Notes: a model not told the origin generated them from the letters alone. A stretch of DNA of 64,000 nt from Alphaproteobacteria bacterium (GCA_018827375.1 JAHJYW010000007.1:26383-90382), one strand, 5' to 3'. Shown: positions 9,826 through 20,550, counted from the stretch's first letter. Numbers and translations are program-made.

Positions 9826-12800
9826 TTGTCTGAGTCGTCCTTCATCCACCTTGCCATCCGCTCGAGCTATTCGCTGCTCGAAAGCATGGTCACGCCCAAG
9901 GGGCTGAAAGGCTGGCTGCTGGGGCAGGGCATGCCTGCGGTTGCCGTCACGGACCGGAACAACCTGTTCGGCGCGCTCGAAATATCCCTCACCATGTCGG
10001 AAGCCGGCATTCAGCCCATTATGGCCTGCTGCTTCGACCTGACCGACGGCGCCCATCGCAGCGAGCCGAGCCGTATCAGCCTCTACGCACAAGACCAGAC
10101 CGGCTATCAGCGGCTGATGCTGCTCTCATCTCGGGCCTATCTCGACGCTGATGATGGCGTGCCTAAACTGCACCGTGACCTGCTGCTCGAAAACACTGAC
10201 GGCCTGATCGTGCTGACGGGCGGCGCCGAGGGCGAAGTTGCGCGCCATCTGCTGAAGGGCCGCACAGCGGACGCGCGCACGGAACTTTCGACACTGGCGA
10301 GTGCCTTTCCGGGGCGCTGCTACGTCGAGATCACACGGCACGGAACGCCGGATGAGGTCGCAACCGAACCCGGGCTGATTGACCTTGCCTATGAACTCGA
10401 CTTGCCGCTGGTTGCCACCCATGACGCGCGGTTCATGAAGCCTGCAGACGCCACGGCGCATGACGCCCTGATGTGTATCGCTAATGGCCAGTATCTTGGA
10501 CAGGATGACCGCAAGCGGGTATCGCCGTCGCAATATATCAAGACGGCAGCAGAGATGACTGCGCTGTTTGAAGACCTGCCGGAAGCCATCGAGAACACGA
10601 TTGAAATCGCCCAGCGCTGCGCCGTTCAATCTGTCACGCGTGCGCCAATCCTTCCCTCGTTCAGCAATGAGGGGCGCTCGGAAATCGAGGAGCTCAAGAA
10701 ACAGGCGCGGGAAGGGCTGGAAGGGCGTCTTGAGGCCGCTAGCAAACTCTACGCCGAACGTGAGACCTATTTCACGCGCCTGGACTATGAGCTCAGCGTC
10801 ATCGAACGCATGGGCTTTCCGGGTTACTTCCTGATCGTCTCGGACTTCATCAAGTGGGCCAAGGAGCAAGGCATTCCGGTCGGGCCGGGCAGGGGCTCCG
10901 GCGCTGGCTCGCTCGTGGCCTGGTCGCTGTTGATCACCGATCTTGACCCGCTCCGCTTTGACCTGCTGTTTGAACGCTTCCTGAACCCTGAGCGCGTCTC
11001 GATGCCCGACTTTGACATCGACTTCTGTCAGGAACGGCGCAGCGAAGTCATACGCTATGTCCGCGACAAGTATGGCGCCGACAGTGTGGCCATGATCATC
11101 ACGTTCGGTACGTTGCAGGCCAAGGCTGTGGTGCGTGACGTGGGCCGCGTGATGCAGATGCCATACTTTCAGGTCGACCGGCTGGCCAAGCTCATCCCGT
11201 TTAATCCCGCCAAGCCGCCAAAGCTGCAGGAAGCCATCGACGACGAGCCGAAGTTCGATGACGAAATCGAGGCGGACCCCCGCGTTGGCGAGCTGATCAA
11301 GATCGCCCTTGCGCTGGAAGGTCTATACCGGAACGCTGGCACGCACGCGGCGGGCGTGGTGATCGGTGACCGGCCTCTGGTCGAGATAGCTCCGCTCTAC
11401 AATGATCCGCGCGCGGACCTTCCTGCCTCGCAGTTTAACATGAAATACGCCGAGATGGCTGGGCTCGTGAAGTTCGACTTCCTCGGCCTGAAGACCCTCA
11501 CGGTGATTGACCGCGCGCTGAAGCTGATCCGCCGCGATGGTCGCGACGTTGGCCCGGAATGGGAAAACCTCGACGATAAGGCGACCTACGATCTGATGGC
11601 GAGTGGCGAGACGCTTGGTGTCTTCCAGCTGGAAGGCGCCGGCATGCGCGACACGCTGCGCAAGGTACGGCCGAATAATATTGAAGACGTGATCGCCATC
11701 ATCTCGCTCTACCGCCCGGGGCCGATGGAGAACATCCCGCTCTATGTGCAGGGCAAGGAAAACCCGGAAGGCGTGCAATATGCCCACCCGGACCTGAAGC
11801 CGGTTCTGGAGGCCACCTATGGCGTGCCGGTCTATCAGGAGCAGGTTATGCGGATGGCGCAGGAAATCGCCGGCTATTCGCTCGGCGAAGCCGACCTTTT
11901 GCGCCGGGCAATGGGTAAGAAAAAGCTCGAAGAGATGATCGCGCAGCGCAAGCGTTTCGTGGAAGGCGCCGCAGCCAGCAAGGAGATGCTGGAGCCGCTC
12001 GCAAACGAGATCTTCGATACGATGGAGAAATTCGCTGGCTACGGCTTCAACAAGTCCCACGCCGCCGCCTATGCCCTCATCGGTTATCAGACCGGCTATC
12101 TGAAACGCCATTTTCCGGTCGAGTTCCTGGCGGCATCAATGAGCCTCGATCTTGGCAATACGGATAAACTGGCTGCCTTTTTCCAGGAGGCGCGCCGCTT
12201 GAAGATTCCGGTCCTCGCGCCGGATGTGAACACATCGACGGCGGACTTCGATGTGCGGGACGGGGCAGTTGTCTATGCGCTTGGCGCGTTGAAGGGTGTG
12301 GGGCTCGAGGCCATGCGCCATGTCGAGGCCATGCGGAGCACAGACGGCAAGTTTATCGATCTCTATGATTTCGCCGAACGGGTGGACCCGCGGCACATCA
12401 ACAAGAAGGCTTTCGAATCGCTCTCCAAGTCAGGTGCGCTGGACGGGCTTGATGCTAACCGCGCTAAGGTTCTCGCTGCCGCGCCAATCCTCGCCCAGAT
12501 GGCAAACAAGTCTGCCGAAGACCGTCAGGGCGGGCAGGGGGGCTTGTTTGGAGAAGCCGAGCCGGCGCTGCGGCCGTCACTGCCCACGGCAAAGGCATGG
12601 AACGGCCAGCAGAAGCTGGATGAGGAATTCAAATCGATCGGCTTCTATTTTTCCGGTCACCCGCTGGACGATGTACTTGAAGGCATTGACCGCGACCGGG
12701 TTACGCTCGCCATCGAAATCGAGGAGCGCGCGAGCGACGGCAAACCGCTCGAACTGATCGGCGTCGTGCGCATGCGCAATGAGAAGCCGGCCCGCAATGG

Positions 12801-13248
12801 CGGCAAGTTTGCCTTCCTCACCCTTTCTGATCCCACGGGCGAAGTGGAGATGATGGTCTTCCCGGAAACGCTGCAGCAAAGCTATGACTTGCTTCAGGTC
12901 GGGAATGCCGTGGCGATCACTGTTGGCGTGAAGCGGACGGGCGATGAAATCAAACTCAATGCCGAACGGATCGTCCAGCTGGAATCGGCCCGCCTGTCCA
13001 AGTCCATGGGCGCACTCAAGGTCCGCTTGGCTGTTGGGGCGAAAACAGACGATATCGTTGGCATTATCAGCCATTTGGGGCGCCTTCAGGACCATGAACG
13101 GGGCGCCATTCTGGTCGAGATGCCGCTTGAAGATGGCCGTATTGTTCTTCTTCGTCTGGCAGACACATATACGATTGGTCTGAAGGCTCAGCGTGCCCTC
13201 AAGGATGCGCCGGGAGTCGAGCGGGTCGAGCCCATGAAGGCGGCGTAA
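9826..13248 (+). CDS. dnaE: DNA polymerase III subunit alpha
   Basis: This is the replicative polymerase, about 1,140 residues. The order is an N-terminal PHP domain (FIHLAIRSSYSLLES), a palm with the catalytic acidic pair in MPDFDIDF (D395 and D397 from this start), the fingers, a helix-hairpin-helix, and an OB domain near the C-terminus. The first PHP metal motif reads HLAIRSS rather than H-x-H, so the PHP site is probably inactive and proofreading must come from DnaQ. I chose the TTG at 9826 because GGAG at 9814-9817 precedes it by eight bases; a start at 9772 would add residues without family resemblance. Confidence 0.95.
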   Translation: MSESSFIHLAIRSSYSLLESMVTPKGLKGWLLGQGMPAVAVTDRNNLFGALEISLTMSEAGIQPIMACCFDLTDGAHRSEPSRISLYAQDQTGYQRLMLLSSRAYLDADDGVPKLHRDLLLENTDGLIVLTGGAEGEVARHLLKGRTADARTELSTLASAFPGRCYVEITRHGTPDEVATEPGLIDLAYELDLPLVATHDARFMKPADATAHDALMCIANGQYLGQDDRKRVSPSQYIKTAAEMTALFEDLPEAIENTIEIAQRCAVQSVTRAPILPSFSNEGRSEIEELKKQAREGLEGRLEAASKLYAERETYFTRLDYELSVIERMGFPGYFLIVSDFIKWAKEQGIPVGPGRGSGAGSLVAWSLLITDLDPLRFDLLFERFLNPERVSMPDFDIDFCQERRSEVIRYVRDKYGADSVAMIITFGTLQAKAVVRDVGRVMQMPYFQVDRLAKLIPFNPAKPPKLQEAIDDEPKFDDEIEADPRVGELIKIALALEGLYRNAGTHAAGVVIGDRPLVEIAPLYNDPRADLPASQFNMKYAEMAGLVKFDFLGLKTLTVIDRALKLIRRDGRDVGPEWENLDDKATYDLMASGETLGVFQLEGAGMRDTLRKVRPNNIEDVIAIISLYRPGPMENIPLYVQGKENPEGVQYAHPDLKPVLEATYGVPVYQEQVMRMAQEIAGYSLGEADLLRRAMGKKKLEEMIAQRKRFVEGAAASKEMLEPLANEIFDTMEKFAGYGFNKSHAAAYALIGYQTGYLKRHFPVEFLAASMSLDLGNTDKLAAFFQEARRLKIPVLAPDVNTSTADFDVRDGAVVYALGALKGVGLEAMRHVEAMRSTDGKFIDLYDFAERVDPRHINKKAFESLSKSGALDGLDANRAKVLAAAPILAQMANKSAEDRQGGQGGLFGEAEPALRPSLPTAKAWNGQQKLDEEFKSIGFYFSGHPLDDVLEGIDRDRVTLAIEIEERASDGKPLELIGVVRMRNEKPARNGGKFAFLTLSDPTGEVEMMVFPETLQQSYDLLQVGNAVAITVGVKRTGDEIKLNAERIVQLESARLSKSMGALKVRLAVGAKTDDIVGIISHLGRLQDHERGAILVEMPLEDGRIVLLRLADTYTIGLKAQRALKDAPGVERVEPMKAA

Positions 13249-13268
13249 CAAAAGCGCACCTGTGAAGC

Positions 13269-13296
13269 TTGCCGACATTGCGGATATATGTATAAG
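13269..13296 (+). promoter_or_regulatory. Candidate housekeeping promoter for rpsB-tsf
   Basis: TTGCCG at 13269-13274 and TATAAG at 13291-13296 are separated by 16 bases, a fair match to a sigma-70-type promoter. They lie in the 145-base gap between dnaE and rpsB. The implied leader is roughly 90 bases. Ribosomal protein S2 represses its own leader in E. coli; I could not identify such a structure here by eye. Confidence 0.4.
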
Positions 13297-13393
13297 CCGC
13301 CTTATCTGAAACCATTTCGCGGGTGCATCCGGTGCGGAAAGCCATTCTGGCCCAACGTTCCACCTGCGAAGGCTAACCGGATGGAGAAAATGA

Positions 13394-14194
13394 ATGGCAC
13401 TACCTGACTTCACAATGCGTCAGCTACTCGAAGCTGGCGTTCACTTCGGTCACCAGACCCACCGCTGGAACCCACGCATGAAGCCGTACATCTACGGCGA
13501 GCGTTCCGGCATCCACATCATGGACCTGTCCCAGACCGTCCCTGCGCTGCACCAGTCGCTGGTCTTCGTGCGCGATACGGTTGCCAAAGGCGGCCGCGTG
13601 CTTTTCGTCGGCACCAAGCGTCAGGCATCTGACCCTGTGGCAGAAGCAGCCCAGCGCTGCGCCCAGTATTACATGAACCATCGCTGGCTTGGCGGCACGC
13701 TGACCAACTGGACCACGGTGTCCAAGTCGATCAGGCAGCTGAAAGAGCTCAACGCGATGTTCTCGACCGGTGGCGGCGAAGGCCTCACCAAGAAAGAACT
13801 GCTCGACCTGGAGCGTCGCCGCGACAAGCTAGAGCGCGCCCTCGGTGGTATCTCTGAAATGGGCGGCCTGCCTGCTGCCATGATCGTGATCGACACGAAC
13901 AAGGAAGCCATCGCCGTCATGGAAGCCCGCAAGCTGGGTATTCCGGTCGTGGCCGTGCTCGACACGAACTGCGATCCTGCCGACGCTGACTACGGCTTTG
14001 CCGGTAACGACGATGCGGCGCGCGCCATCTCGCTCTACTGTAACCTGTTCGCAGACGCAGTGCTCGATGGCCTCGCAGAATCGACAGCTGGCCTTGGCGT
14101 TGACCTCGGTGCCCTCGAAGATATCGAAGGTATGGCCGATGCTGACATCGCTGCAGCTGCTGGCGAAACCACGGAAGATGCAACGGGCGCCTAA
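13394..14194 (+). CDS. rpsB: 30S ribosomal protein S2
   Basis: This is a structural protein of the small ribosomal subunit. The 266-residue protein begins [20 protein letters not shown], the standard S2 opening, and contains the typical [13 protein letters not shown] and [19 protein letters not shown] segments. The C-terminus is extended by an acidic, Ala-rich tail (about the last 35 residues), as in other alphaproteobacterial S2 proteins. tsf follows after 38 bases, the universal rpsB-tsf arrangement. Confidence 0.98.
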   Translation: MALPDFTMRQLLEAGVHFGHQTHRWNPRMKPYIYGERSGIHIMDLSQTVPALHQSLVFVRDTVAKGGRVLFVGTKRQASDPVAEAAQRCAQYYMNHRWLGGTLTNWTTVSKSIRQLKELNAMFSTGGGEGLTKKELLDLERRRDKLERALGGISEMGGLPAAMIVIDTNKEAIAVMEARKLGIPVVAVLDTNCDPADADYGFAGNDDAARAISLYCNLFADAVLDGLAESTAGLGVDLGALEDIEGMADADIAAAAGETTEDATGA

Positions 14195-14232
14195 GCCCCC
14201 GAGTTGAACTTTTACACTGAAGGATAACCGCA

Positions 14233-15135
14233 ATGGCCCAGATTACTGCTGCGCTCGTCAAGGAACTGCGCGAGAAAACCGGCGCAGGCATGATGGATGC
14301 GAAAAAAGCACTCGTAGAAAATGACGGCGACGAAGAAGCCGCCATCGAGTGGCTCCGCGCCAAAGGCCTGTCCAAAGCTGCCAAGAAGTCGGGCCGCACC
14401 GCGGCTGACGGTCTTGTGGCTGTGAAAGTGTCTGCTGATGGCAAGTCCGGCGCGATCGTCGAACTGAACGCAGAGACGGACTTCGTGGCCCGCAACGAGG
14501 GCTTCCAGAAAGCCCTCTCCGGCATCACCGAAGCTGCGCTCGGCACCGACGGTTCGGTCGAAGCTGTTTCGGCTGCGCCTGCGCCAGACGGCAATGGCAC
14601 TGTTGATGACATGATCAAGCGCATGATCGCCACGATCGGCGAAAACATGACGCTTCGCCGCTCCGCCAAGCTCACCGCTGACAAGGTTGCGTCCTATATC
14701 CACAACGCCGAAACGGCTGGTATGGGTAAAGTTGGCGTCCTGGTTGCGCTTTCGGGCGCAGGCGACCTCGACGATATCGGTCGCAAGATCGCTATGCACA
14801 TCGCGGCGACCTCGCCGGCTGCTGCAACGACGGACGAACTCGACCCGGCCCTCATCGAGTCCGAAAAGCGCGTCCTGACAGAACAGGCTCGCGAAAGCGG
14901 CAAGCCCGACAATATCATCGAGGGCATGATCAAGGGCCGGATGCAGAAGTTCTACAAGGAAGTCGTTCTTCTTGAGCAGCCTTTCGTCATGAACCCTGAT
15001 CAGACGGTTGCCGCTTACCTTAAAGATCAAGGCGCGACGCTGACTGGCTTCGTCCACTTCAAACTGGGTGAAGGTATTGAAAAAGCTGCGGATAACTTCG
15101 CAGATGAAGTCGCTTCGCTTACAAAAGGCAGCTGA
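14233..15135 (+). CDS. tsf: Elongation factor Ts
   Basis: This is the nucleotide exchange factor that releases GDP from EF-Tu. The 300-residue protein starts with the UBA-like domain and shows the EF-Ts signature [31 protein letters not shown] is the EF-Tu-contacting core motif. Length and domain order are normal. It is followed by a strong intrinsic terminator at 15175-15209, so rpsB-tsf is probably mainly a separate transcript from pyrH-frr. Confidence 0.98.
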   Translation: MAQITAALVKELREKTGAGMMDAKKALVENDGDEEAAIEWLRAKGLSKAAKKSGRTAADGLVAVKVSADGKSGAIVELNAETDFVARNEGFQKALSGITEAALGTDGSVEAVSAAPAPDGNGTVDDMIKRMIATIGENMTLRRSAKLTADKVASYIHNAETAGMGKVGVLVALSGAGDLDDIGRKIAMHIAATSPAAATTDELDPALIESEKRVLTEQARESGKPDNIIEGMIKGRMQKFYKEVVLLEQPFVMNPDQTVAAYLKDQGATLTGFVHFKLGEGIEKAADNFADEVASLTKGS

Positions 15136-15174
15136 ACGGGCTTGCCTTTAGCCCCACGTGAGGCCTTAAACAGT

Positions 15175-15209
15175 CCCGGCTGCCCATGACAGGCAGCCGG
15201 GAATCTTTT
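15175..15209 (+). terminator. Rho-independent terminator after tsf
   Basis: A perfect 10-bp stem (CCCGGCTGCC at 15175-15184 with GGCAGCCGGG at 15192-15201) encloses a 7-base loop and is followed by AATCTTTT. It lies 39 bases after the tsf stop and 46 bases before the pyrH start. It is the only convincing intrinsic terminator I found in the window. Confidence 0.85.
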
Positions 15210-15247
15210 AGGAGCTCTATTGAGGGCTTCAAGTGACGGAGAAAGCT

Positions 15248-16003
15248 ATGCCAAGCGAGAATCCGGAGACCAGCCCGCTAAAGTACAAGCGCGTGCTCCT
15301 TAAATTGTCCGGCGAGGCCCTTATGGGCCCCGGCCAGTTCGGCATCGACATTCCGACCGTAGAACAATTTGCCAAAGCCATAGCCAATGCCCGCAAGGCA
15401 GGGGCAGAGATCTGCCTCGTCATCGGCGGTGGAAACATCTTCCGCGGGATGGCGGGCGCTGCCAAGGGCATGGAGCGCGCGCAGGCTGACAGCATGGGTA
15501 TGCTGGCAACTGTGATGAACGCCCTCGCTATGCAGAGCGTGCTGGAAAGCCAAGGCGTCCCTACGCGCGTCCAGTCGGCCATCACAATGGACCAGATCTG
15601 CGAACCCTATATTCGCCGCCGCGCTCAGCGCCATATGGAAAAGGGCCGCGTTGTTATCTTCGCGGCCGGCATCGGCAACCCGTTCTTCACGACGGATACC
15701 GGTGCTGCGTTGCGCGCCATTGAAATGAATTGCGACGCGCTTCTCAAGGGCACCCAGGTCGACGGCGTCTATACGGCAGATCCGAAGCTCGACAGCAGCG
15801 CAACGCGTTATGAAAAAGTCGCGTATCAGGAATTGCTGGCCAAAGATCTGCGAGTCATGGATTCGTCTGCTGTCAGCCTTATGCGTGACAACAATATCCC
15901 GATTGTGGTTTTCTCGCTCAAGGAAGAAGGTTCGCTCCTGAATGTCCTGCACGGGCGGGGCACATCGACAACGATTTCGAATGAAGGAGGGGTCGCGAAA
16001 TGA
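15248..16003 (+). CDS. pyrH: Uridylate kinase
   Basis: It phosphorylates UMP to UDP and is a hexameric member of the amino-acid-kinase fold. The 251-residue protein shows [15 protein letters not shown] at the N-terminus, the GGGNIFRG nucleotide loop, and [20 protein letters not shown], which is diagnostic for bacterial UMP kinase. I place the start at the ATG at 15248 because CGGAG at 15237-15241 is six bases upstream; a GTG at 15233 is in frame. The stop overlaps the frr start (ATGA). Confidence 0.95.
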   Translation: MPSENPETSPLKYKRVLLKLSGEALMGPGQFGIDIPTVEQFAKAIANARKAGAEICLVIGGGNIFRGMAGAAKGMERAQADSMGMLATVMNALAMQSVLESQGVPTRVQSAITMDQICEPYIRRRAQRHMEKGRVVIFAAGIGNPFFTTDTGAALRAIEMNCDALLKGTQVDGVYTADPKLDSSATRYEKVAYQELLAKDLRVMDSSAVSLMRDNNIPIVVFSLKEEGSLLNVLHGRGTSTTISNEGGVAK

Positions 16004-16554
16004 CCTATGACAAGAAGGATCTTGAACGCAGGATGGAGGGCGCGCTTACGTCTCTGTCGACCGAGTTCAGCGGCCTGCGTACGGGCCGCGCCTCGGTAAA
16101 CCTGCTCGATTCGATCAACGTGCCCGCTTATGGCTCGACTGTGCCCCTTTCACAGGTCGCATCGGTATCTGTGACCGACATGCGCATGCTGTCCGTTAAC
16201 GTCTGGGACAAGACCGTTGTGGGCGCGACAGACCGCGCAATCCGTGAATCGGGCCTTGGCCTGAACCCGGTCATGGATGGCCAGACCCTGCGCATCCCAA
16301 TCCCGCCGCTCAACGAAGAGCGCCGTGTGGAGCTGACCAAAATTGCAGGCAAGTATGCCGAAGCCGCGAAGGTGGCGGTGCGCAACATCCGCCGCGACGG
16401 CATGGACAGTCTCAAGAAAATGGAAAAGGACGGCGAGATCAGCGAAGACCGCCTGCATAGCCTTTCCGATGAAGTACAGAAGCTGACTGACGCATTTGTC
16501 AGCCGTGTGGATGACGCGCTGAAAGCCAAGGAAACGGAGATCATGCAGGTTTAA
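16000..16554 (+). CDS. frr: Ribosome recycling factor
   Basis: With EF-G it splits post-termination ribosomes. The 184-residue protein is the normal size and carries [16 protein letters not shown] near the N-terminus, the domain II segment [15 protein letters not shown], and [16 protein letters not shown] in the C-terminal helix. It overlaps pyrH by four bases and shares a base with the uppS start (TAATG), giving the common pyrH-frr-uppS-cdsA-dxr order. Confidence 0.98.
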   Translation: MTYDKKDLERRMEGALTSLSTEFSGLRTGRASVNLLDSINVPAYGSTVPLSQVASVSVTDMRMLSVNVWDKTVVGATDRAIRESGLGLNPVMDGQTLRIPIPPLNEERRVELTKIAGKYAEAAKVAVRNIRRDGMDSLKKMEKDGEISEDRLHSLSDEVQKLTDAFVSRVDDALKAKETEIMQV

Positions 16555-17315
16555 TGTCAGCTGCATCCGCCTCTGATGTCACCAACGTTGTATCGGGGCA
16601 GCAGCCGGGGCTCTCCCATGTCGCGATCATCATGGATGGCAACGGCCGCTGGGCCAAGGCGCGAGGACTCCCGCGCGCAGCAGGGCATGAGCGGGGTGTT
16701 GAGGCGCTTAGACGTACGGTCGAGGCGGCCGGCGAGATCGGCATCCGCTACCTGACGGTCTTCTCCTTTTCGACCGAGAACTGGCGCCGGCCTGCTGCTG
16801 AAGTGAATGCACTGTTTGGCCTGCTCAAAGCTTATGTCCAGCGTGACCTGGCGCGGCTGACACAGGAAGGCGTCCGCGTTCGCATCATCGGACAGCGTGA
16901 AGGCCTCCCTGACGATGTTGCAGCCCTTGTCGACAAGGCGGAGCGCACAACGGCGGCCAATACGAAATTCTATCTGACAATTGCTTTCAATTACGGCGGG
17001 CGAGAGGAAATTGCCCGTGCCGCGCGTCGCATGGCCCTTGCTGTCGAGGCGGGTGACCTGATGGCGGATGAGATCGACGAGACACGGCTGGGCCATTTCC
17101 TGGATACCGAAATGCTGCCTGACCCCGATCTCCTCATCCGTACGAGTGGCGAATACAGGCTGAGCAATTTCCTGCTTTGGCAGTGCGCCTATTCGGAGCT
17201 TGTTTTCATGGATGTGCTCTGGCCTGACTTTGACCGGGCCTGCCTCGAGGAGGCGCTGGCGAAGTATCAGGAGCGCGAACGCCGGTTCGGCGCGATCTCG
17301 CCTGGAGCTTACTGA
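16554..17315 (+). CDS. uppS: Isoprenyl transferase (undecaprenyl diphosphate synthase)
   Basis: This cis-prenyltransferase adds isopentenyl units to farnesyl-PP to make the C55 carrier lipid for peptidoglycan and O-antigen. The catalytic motif [14 protein letters not shown] places the essential Asp at residue 28. [14 protein letters not shown] and the C-terminal [19 protein letters not shown] are further family signatures. The 253-residue length is normal. It begins the membrane-precursor part of a long plus-strand operon and overlaps both neighbours by one base. Confidence 0.97.
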   Translation: MSAASASDVTNVVSGQQPGLSHVAIIMDGNGRWAKARGLPRAAGHERGVEALRRTVEAAGEIGIRYLTVFSFSTENWRRPAAEVNALFGLLKAYVQRDLARLTQEGVRVRIIGQREGLPDDVAALVDKAERTTAANTKFYLTIAFNYGGREEIARAARRMALAVEAGDLMADEIDETRLGHFLDTEMLPDPDLLIRTSGEYRLSNFLLWQCAYSELVFMDVLWPDFDRACLEEALAKYQERERRFGAISPGAY

Positions 17316-18133
17316 TGGGCGATTGGACGCCGCGAGACCGGCGTTTCTCGGAACTTGGGCTTCGCCTGATGTCGGCAGCGGTGCTGATCCCCGTCGCTGT
17401 TGCAATGGTGTGGGCCGGTGGCTGGTGGCTGGCAATTGGCTGCGCAGTCTTTGCCGCTGCAATGGGGCACGAATGGAGCCAGATAAGCGCATTCCCGCGT
17501 CCCCGCGCCATGTCAGCCGCAACAGCCCTTTTCTGCCTTTCCCTGCCGCTCGGCTTGGTATGGATCTCCGCGCTGGTCTTTGTCGCAGGCTCCGTTTTCT
17601 GTGTCGTTGCCGCGGGTGGAACGCCTCGGTTTCGCAGCACGGCGGCCTTTGGCCTGCTCTACGTTACGGGCATGGCTGCGGGACTCTATTTCCTGCGCTC
17701 CGGCCCGTGGGATGGTCGCGCGGCCGCGCTGTTCTTCATGTCACTTGTCTGGGCATCGGATGCCGCCGCTTACTTCACCGGTCGTGGATTGGGCGGCCCG
17801 CGCCTTCTGCCTAGTGAAAGCCCGAATAAGACCTGGAGCGGGGCATTGGGCGCCGTAACGGCCTGTGGCCTGTGCGGGCTTGCGATCGGCGACATCGAGA
17901 TGGCCTCCTATCCTGTTTGGATCGCTGCAGGCGTCGGCACATCGATTGTGGCCCAGTTCGGTGATCTGTTCGAGAGCGGCATCAAGCGCCGTTTCAAGGT
18001 CAAGGATGCGGGCACGTTGCTGCCCGGGCACGGCGGCGTGCTTGACCGGGTCGACGGCTTGGGTGCTGTTTGTATTTTTGGATCGCTTGCGCTCTATGCC
18101 ATACCGGGGTTCGCAGAAACGCTTGGATTCTAG
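17315..18133 (+). CDS. cdsA: Phosphatidate cytidylyltransferase
   Basis: It makes CDP-diacylglycerol from phosphatidic acid and CTP, the precursor of all phospholipids, in the inner membrane. The 272-residue protein has several predicted membrane helices. The CDS signature is at the C-terminus, reading FESGIKRRFKVKDAGTLLPG followed by HGGVLDRVDG. ESPNKTWSGALGA is the other conserved motif. Its start overlaps the uppS stop (TGATG), and dxr follows after three bases. Confidence 0.96.
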   Translation: MGDWTPRDRRFSELGLRLMSAAVLIPVAVAMVWAGGWWLAIGCAVFAAAMGHEWSQISAFPRPRAMSAATALFCLSLPLGLVWISALVFVAGSVFCVVAAGGTPRFRSTAAFGLLYVTGMAAGLYFLRSGPWDGRAAALFFMSLVWASDAAAYFTGRGLGGPRLLPSESPNKTWSGALGAVTACGLCGLAIGDIEMASYPVWIAAGVGTSIVAQFGDLFESGIKRRFKVKDAGTLLPGHGGVLDRVDGLGAVCIFGSLALYAIPGFAETLGF

Positions 18134-18136
18134 TTT

Positions 18137-19336
18137 ATGGCCGTTCCCCGTCGTATTTCCATTATGGGCTCGACCGGCTCGATAGGCACGTCTGCACTTG
18201 ATGTTGTCGCGCAGGCCAATGCTGCAGCGGAAACACCTTTTGAAATCGTCGTGCTGGCTGCTGGCAGGGATGTCGCGGCGCTCGCGGAGCAAGCCTTGGC
18301 CGTTCGGCCTGAAATTGCTGTCATTTCCGATGAGTCGCAGCTGCCAGAGTTGCGTGAGCGTCTGGCAGGGAGCGGCATTGAAGCTGCCGGAGGTGTCGCC
18401 GCCATTACAGAATCGGCTACCCGGCCCTGTGACAGGGTTCTGGCAGCGATCGTCGGCGCGGCGGGACTAGCGTCTACGCTCGCGGCCGTGCGGCATGGCA
18501 CCGATGTCGCGATTGCCAACAAGGAAAGCATTGTCTGCGGCGGCAAGCTGATTCTGTCAGAGGCGGCGAAGTCAGGCGCGCGGATCCTGCCCGTTGATTC
18601 GGAACATAGCGGCATTTTCCAGAGCATCGGCGATGGGCGCTCGCTGGAAAAGCTTACCATAACCGCATCTGGCGGACCCTTCCGGACGTTTTCACGGGAA
18701 GATATGGCCAATGCGACTCCGGCTGAAGCGGCCGCCCATCCCAATTGGTCCATGGGCATCAAGAATTCCATCGACAGCGCAACGCTGATGAACAAGGCGC
18801 TCGAATTTATCGAAGCGGCCTATCTGTTCGAAGTCGATGCCGCGCAGATCGATGTTCTGGTCCACCCGCAATCGATCATCCACGGCATGGCCCATTTCAC
18901 GGATGGCTCAGTGATCGCACAGCTCAGCATGCCGGACATGCGCGCGCCGATTGCCTATGCCCTCGGCTGGCCGGACCGCATTGCGACCAATGTGGCCCGT
19001 CTTGACCTCGCAACGTTGGGCCGTCTCGACTTTGAACCTGTAGACGCGACACGCTTTCCGGCGATCAAACTCGCGCGACAGGCGATTAGTCTCGGAACCG
19101 GCGGTACCACGGTATTAAATAGCGCTAATGAATCAGCGGTTTCTGCATTTATCGCGGGTAAATGCGGATTTCTGGACATAAGCTGGGCCGTAGAAGAAGC
19201 CTTGAGTCGCTTTTCTTCCGGCAATATGGCCGCTTTGGCCTGTGACACGCTGGACGAAATAGCTTATCTGGACCAGTTCGGGCGGGAAACTGCGACTGAA
19301 TTGTTGAGAAAGGCCCCTAGTCGGGCAGGAGGGTAA
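18137..19336 (+). CDS. dxr: 1-deoxy-D-xylulose-5-phosphate reductoisomerase
   Basis: This is the committed step of the methylerythritol phosphate pathway to isoprenoids, converting DXP to MEP with NADPH. The 399-residue protein shows the NADPH loop GSTGSIGTSALDVV, the KESIVCGGKLI segment, the metal and substrate motif PVDSEHSGIFQ and GIKNSIDSATLMNKALE. The length is standard. It supplies IPP to the neighbouring uppS product. Confidence 0.97.
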   Translation: MAVPRRISIMGSTGSIGTSALDVVAQANAAAETPFEIVVLAAGRDVAALAEQALAVRPEIAVISDESQLPELRERLAGSGIEAAGGVAAITESATRPCDRVLAAIVGAAGLASTLAAVRHGTDVAIANKESIVCGGKLILSEAAKSGARILPVDSEHSGIFQSIGDGRSLEKLTITASGGPFRTFSREDMANATPAEAAAHPNWSMGIKNSIDSATLMNKALEFIEAAYLFEVDAAQIDVLVHPQSIIHGMAHFTDGSVIAQLSMPDMRAPIAYALGWPDRIATNVARLDLATLGRLDFEPVDATRFPAIKLARQAISLGTGGTTVLNSANESAVSAFIAGKCGFLDISWAVEEALSRFSSGNMAALACDTLDEIAYLDQFGRETATELLRKAPSRAGG

Positions 19337-19341
19337 GTCGT

Positions 19342-20511
19342 TTGGGTCAGCTGCTTAGCCAGGGTCCGCTCTTCATCGTATGCCTCATCTTCATGATGGG
19401 CATCGTCGTGATTATTCATGAGCTTGGCCACTACCTCATGGGCCGCCTTTTTGGCGCTGCGGTTGAGTCCTTCTCTGTTGGATTTGGGCGCCCCGTATTT
19501 GAGCGCAAAGACAAGGTAGGCACACGCTGGCGCGTCAACTGGATCCCGCTTGGCGGCTTCGTAAAATTCGTTGGTGAAAGCCAGCTTGCAGGTGATGTCG
19601 GCAAGGTTGAGCAGGGGCCGGTCGGCAAGCCCTACAAGAACCTGACTGTCTGGCAGCGCATGCTGGTCAGCCTTGCGGGACCACTCGCCAACTTCGTTCT
19701 TGCCAGCCTGATCTTCTCCCTCATTCTCGGCACGCATGGCCGGACCAACTATTCCGTTGGCATCGCAGCCGTCGTTGCTGATTCGCCTGCAGATCGCGGC
19801 GGCCTGAAAGAAGGCGACGCCTTTGTCAGCATTAACGGCCATCCCGTGAAGGATGCGAGCAGCATCACCATTCCGATCATGCTCAACCCCAATCAGGAAA
19901 TGACTTTCGAGATGCTGCGTGATGGCGCGCCCGTTACGTTGAAAGTGACGCCTGACGAAGTGGTTCGCGAGAATGAATTCGGTCAGATGGTGCCTCAGGC
20001 TACGATCGGTATTGGCATGGCGCGCATCGCGGTGGGCGAGCGTATCAAATACAACCCTGTCGAGGCGCTTGGCGCCGGGGTGGTGGAAACCGGCGCGACG
20101 ATTGACCGGACTGTCACCATGTTGTCGCGCATCGTCACAGGAAAAATGTCCGTGCACACGATGACGGGCCCTGTGGGAATCGGGGATATCTCCCGGCGCG
20201 TCGTGAACAAGGTCTGGGAACAGCCGGACGTCAGCCAGACTGCCAAGCTGGAACAACTTTTCTGGATGCTACTCAGCATCTGCGCCGCCATTTCCGTTGG
20301 TGTCGGCTTCTTCAACCTTCTGCCACTGCCTGTGCTGGATGGCGGACACCTTGTCTTTCATGCTTATGAGGCCGTCGTGGGCAGGGAACTGCCAGAGAAA
20401 GTGCAGGAGATGAGCCTGACATTCGGTCTGATCCTGTTATTGGGGATGGTTGTGGTGATCACGTGGGGTGACATCATGGAGACCGGCTTGTTCGGAGGAA
20501 CAGGCGGCTGA
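19342..20511 (+). CDS. rseP: Site-2 zinc metalloprotease RseP
   Basis: This is an inner-membrane M50 protease that cuts anti-sigma factors and signal peptides inside the membrane. The zinc motif HELGH is at residues 26-30 in the first membrane helix, a PDZ domain lies around residues 130-210, and the third ligand is in LPVLDGGHLVFHAYE near the C-terminus. The 389-residue length is normal. The start is TTG, with AGGAGGG at 19327-19333 as Shine-Dalgarno. It sits between dxr and bamA, the conserved order. Confidence 0.95.
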   Translation: MGQLLSQGPLFIVCLIFMMGIVVIIHELGHYLMGRLFGAAVESFSVGFGRPVFERKDKVGTRWRVNWIPLGGFVKFVGESQLAGDVGKVEQGPVGKPYKNLTVWQRMLVSLAGPLANFVLASLIFSLILGTHGRTNYSVGIAAVVADSPADRGGLKEGDAFVSINGHPVKDASSITIPIMLNPNQEMTFEMLRDGAPVTLKVTPDEVVRENEFGQMVPQATIGIGMARIAVGERIKYNPVEALGAGVVETGATIDRTVTMLSRIVTGKMSVHTMTGPVGIGDISRRVVNKVWEQPDVSQTAKLEQLFWMLLSICAAISVGVGFFNLLPLPVLDGGHLVFHAYEAVVGRELPEKVQEMSLTFGLILLLGMVVVITWGDIMETGLFGGTGG

Positions 20512-20550
20512 TCCGGCCGCCTCAGAGTTAATCAGAGAGATTTGTCAACA

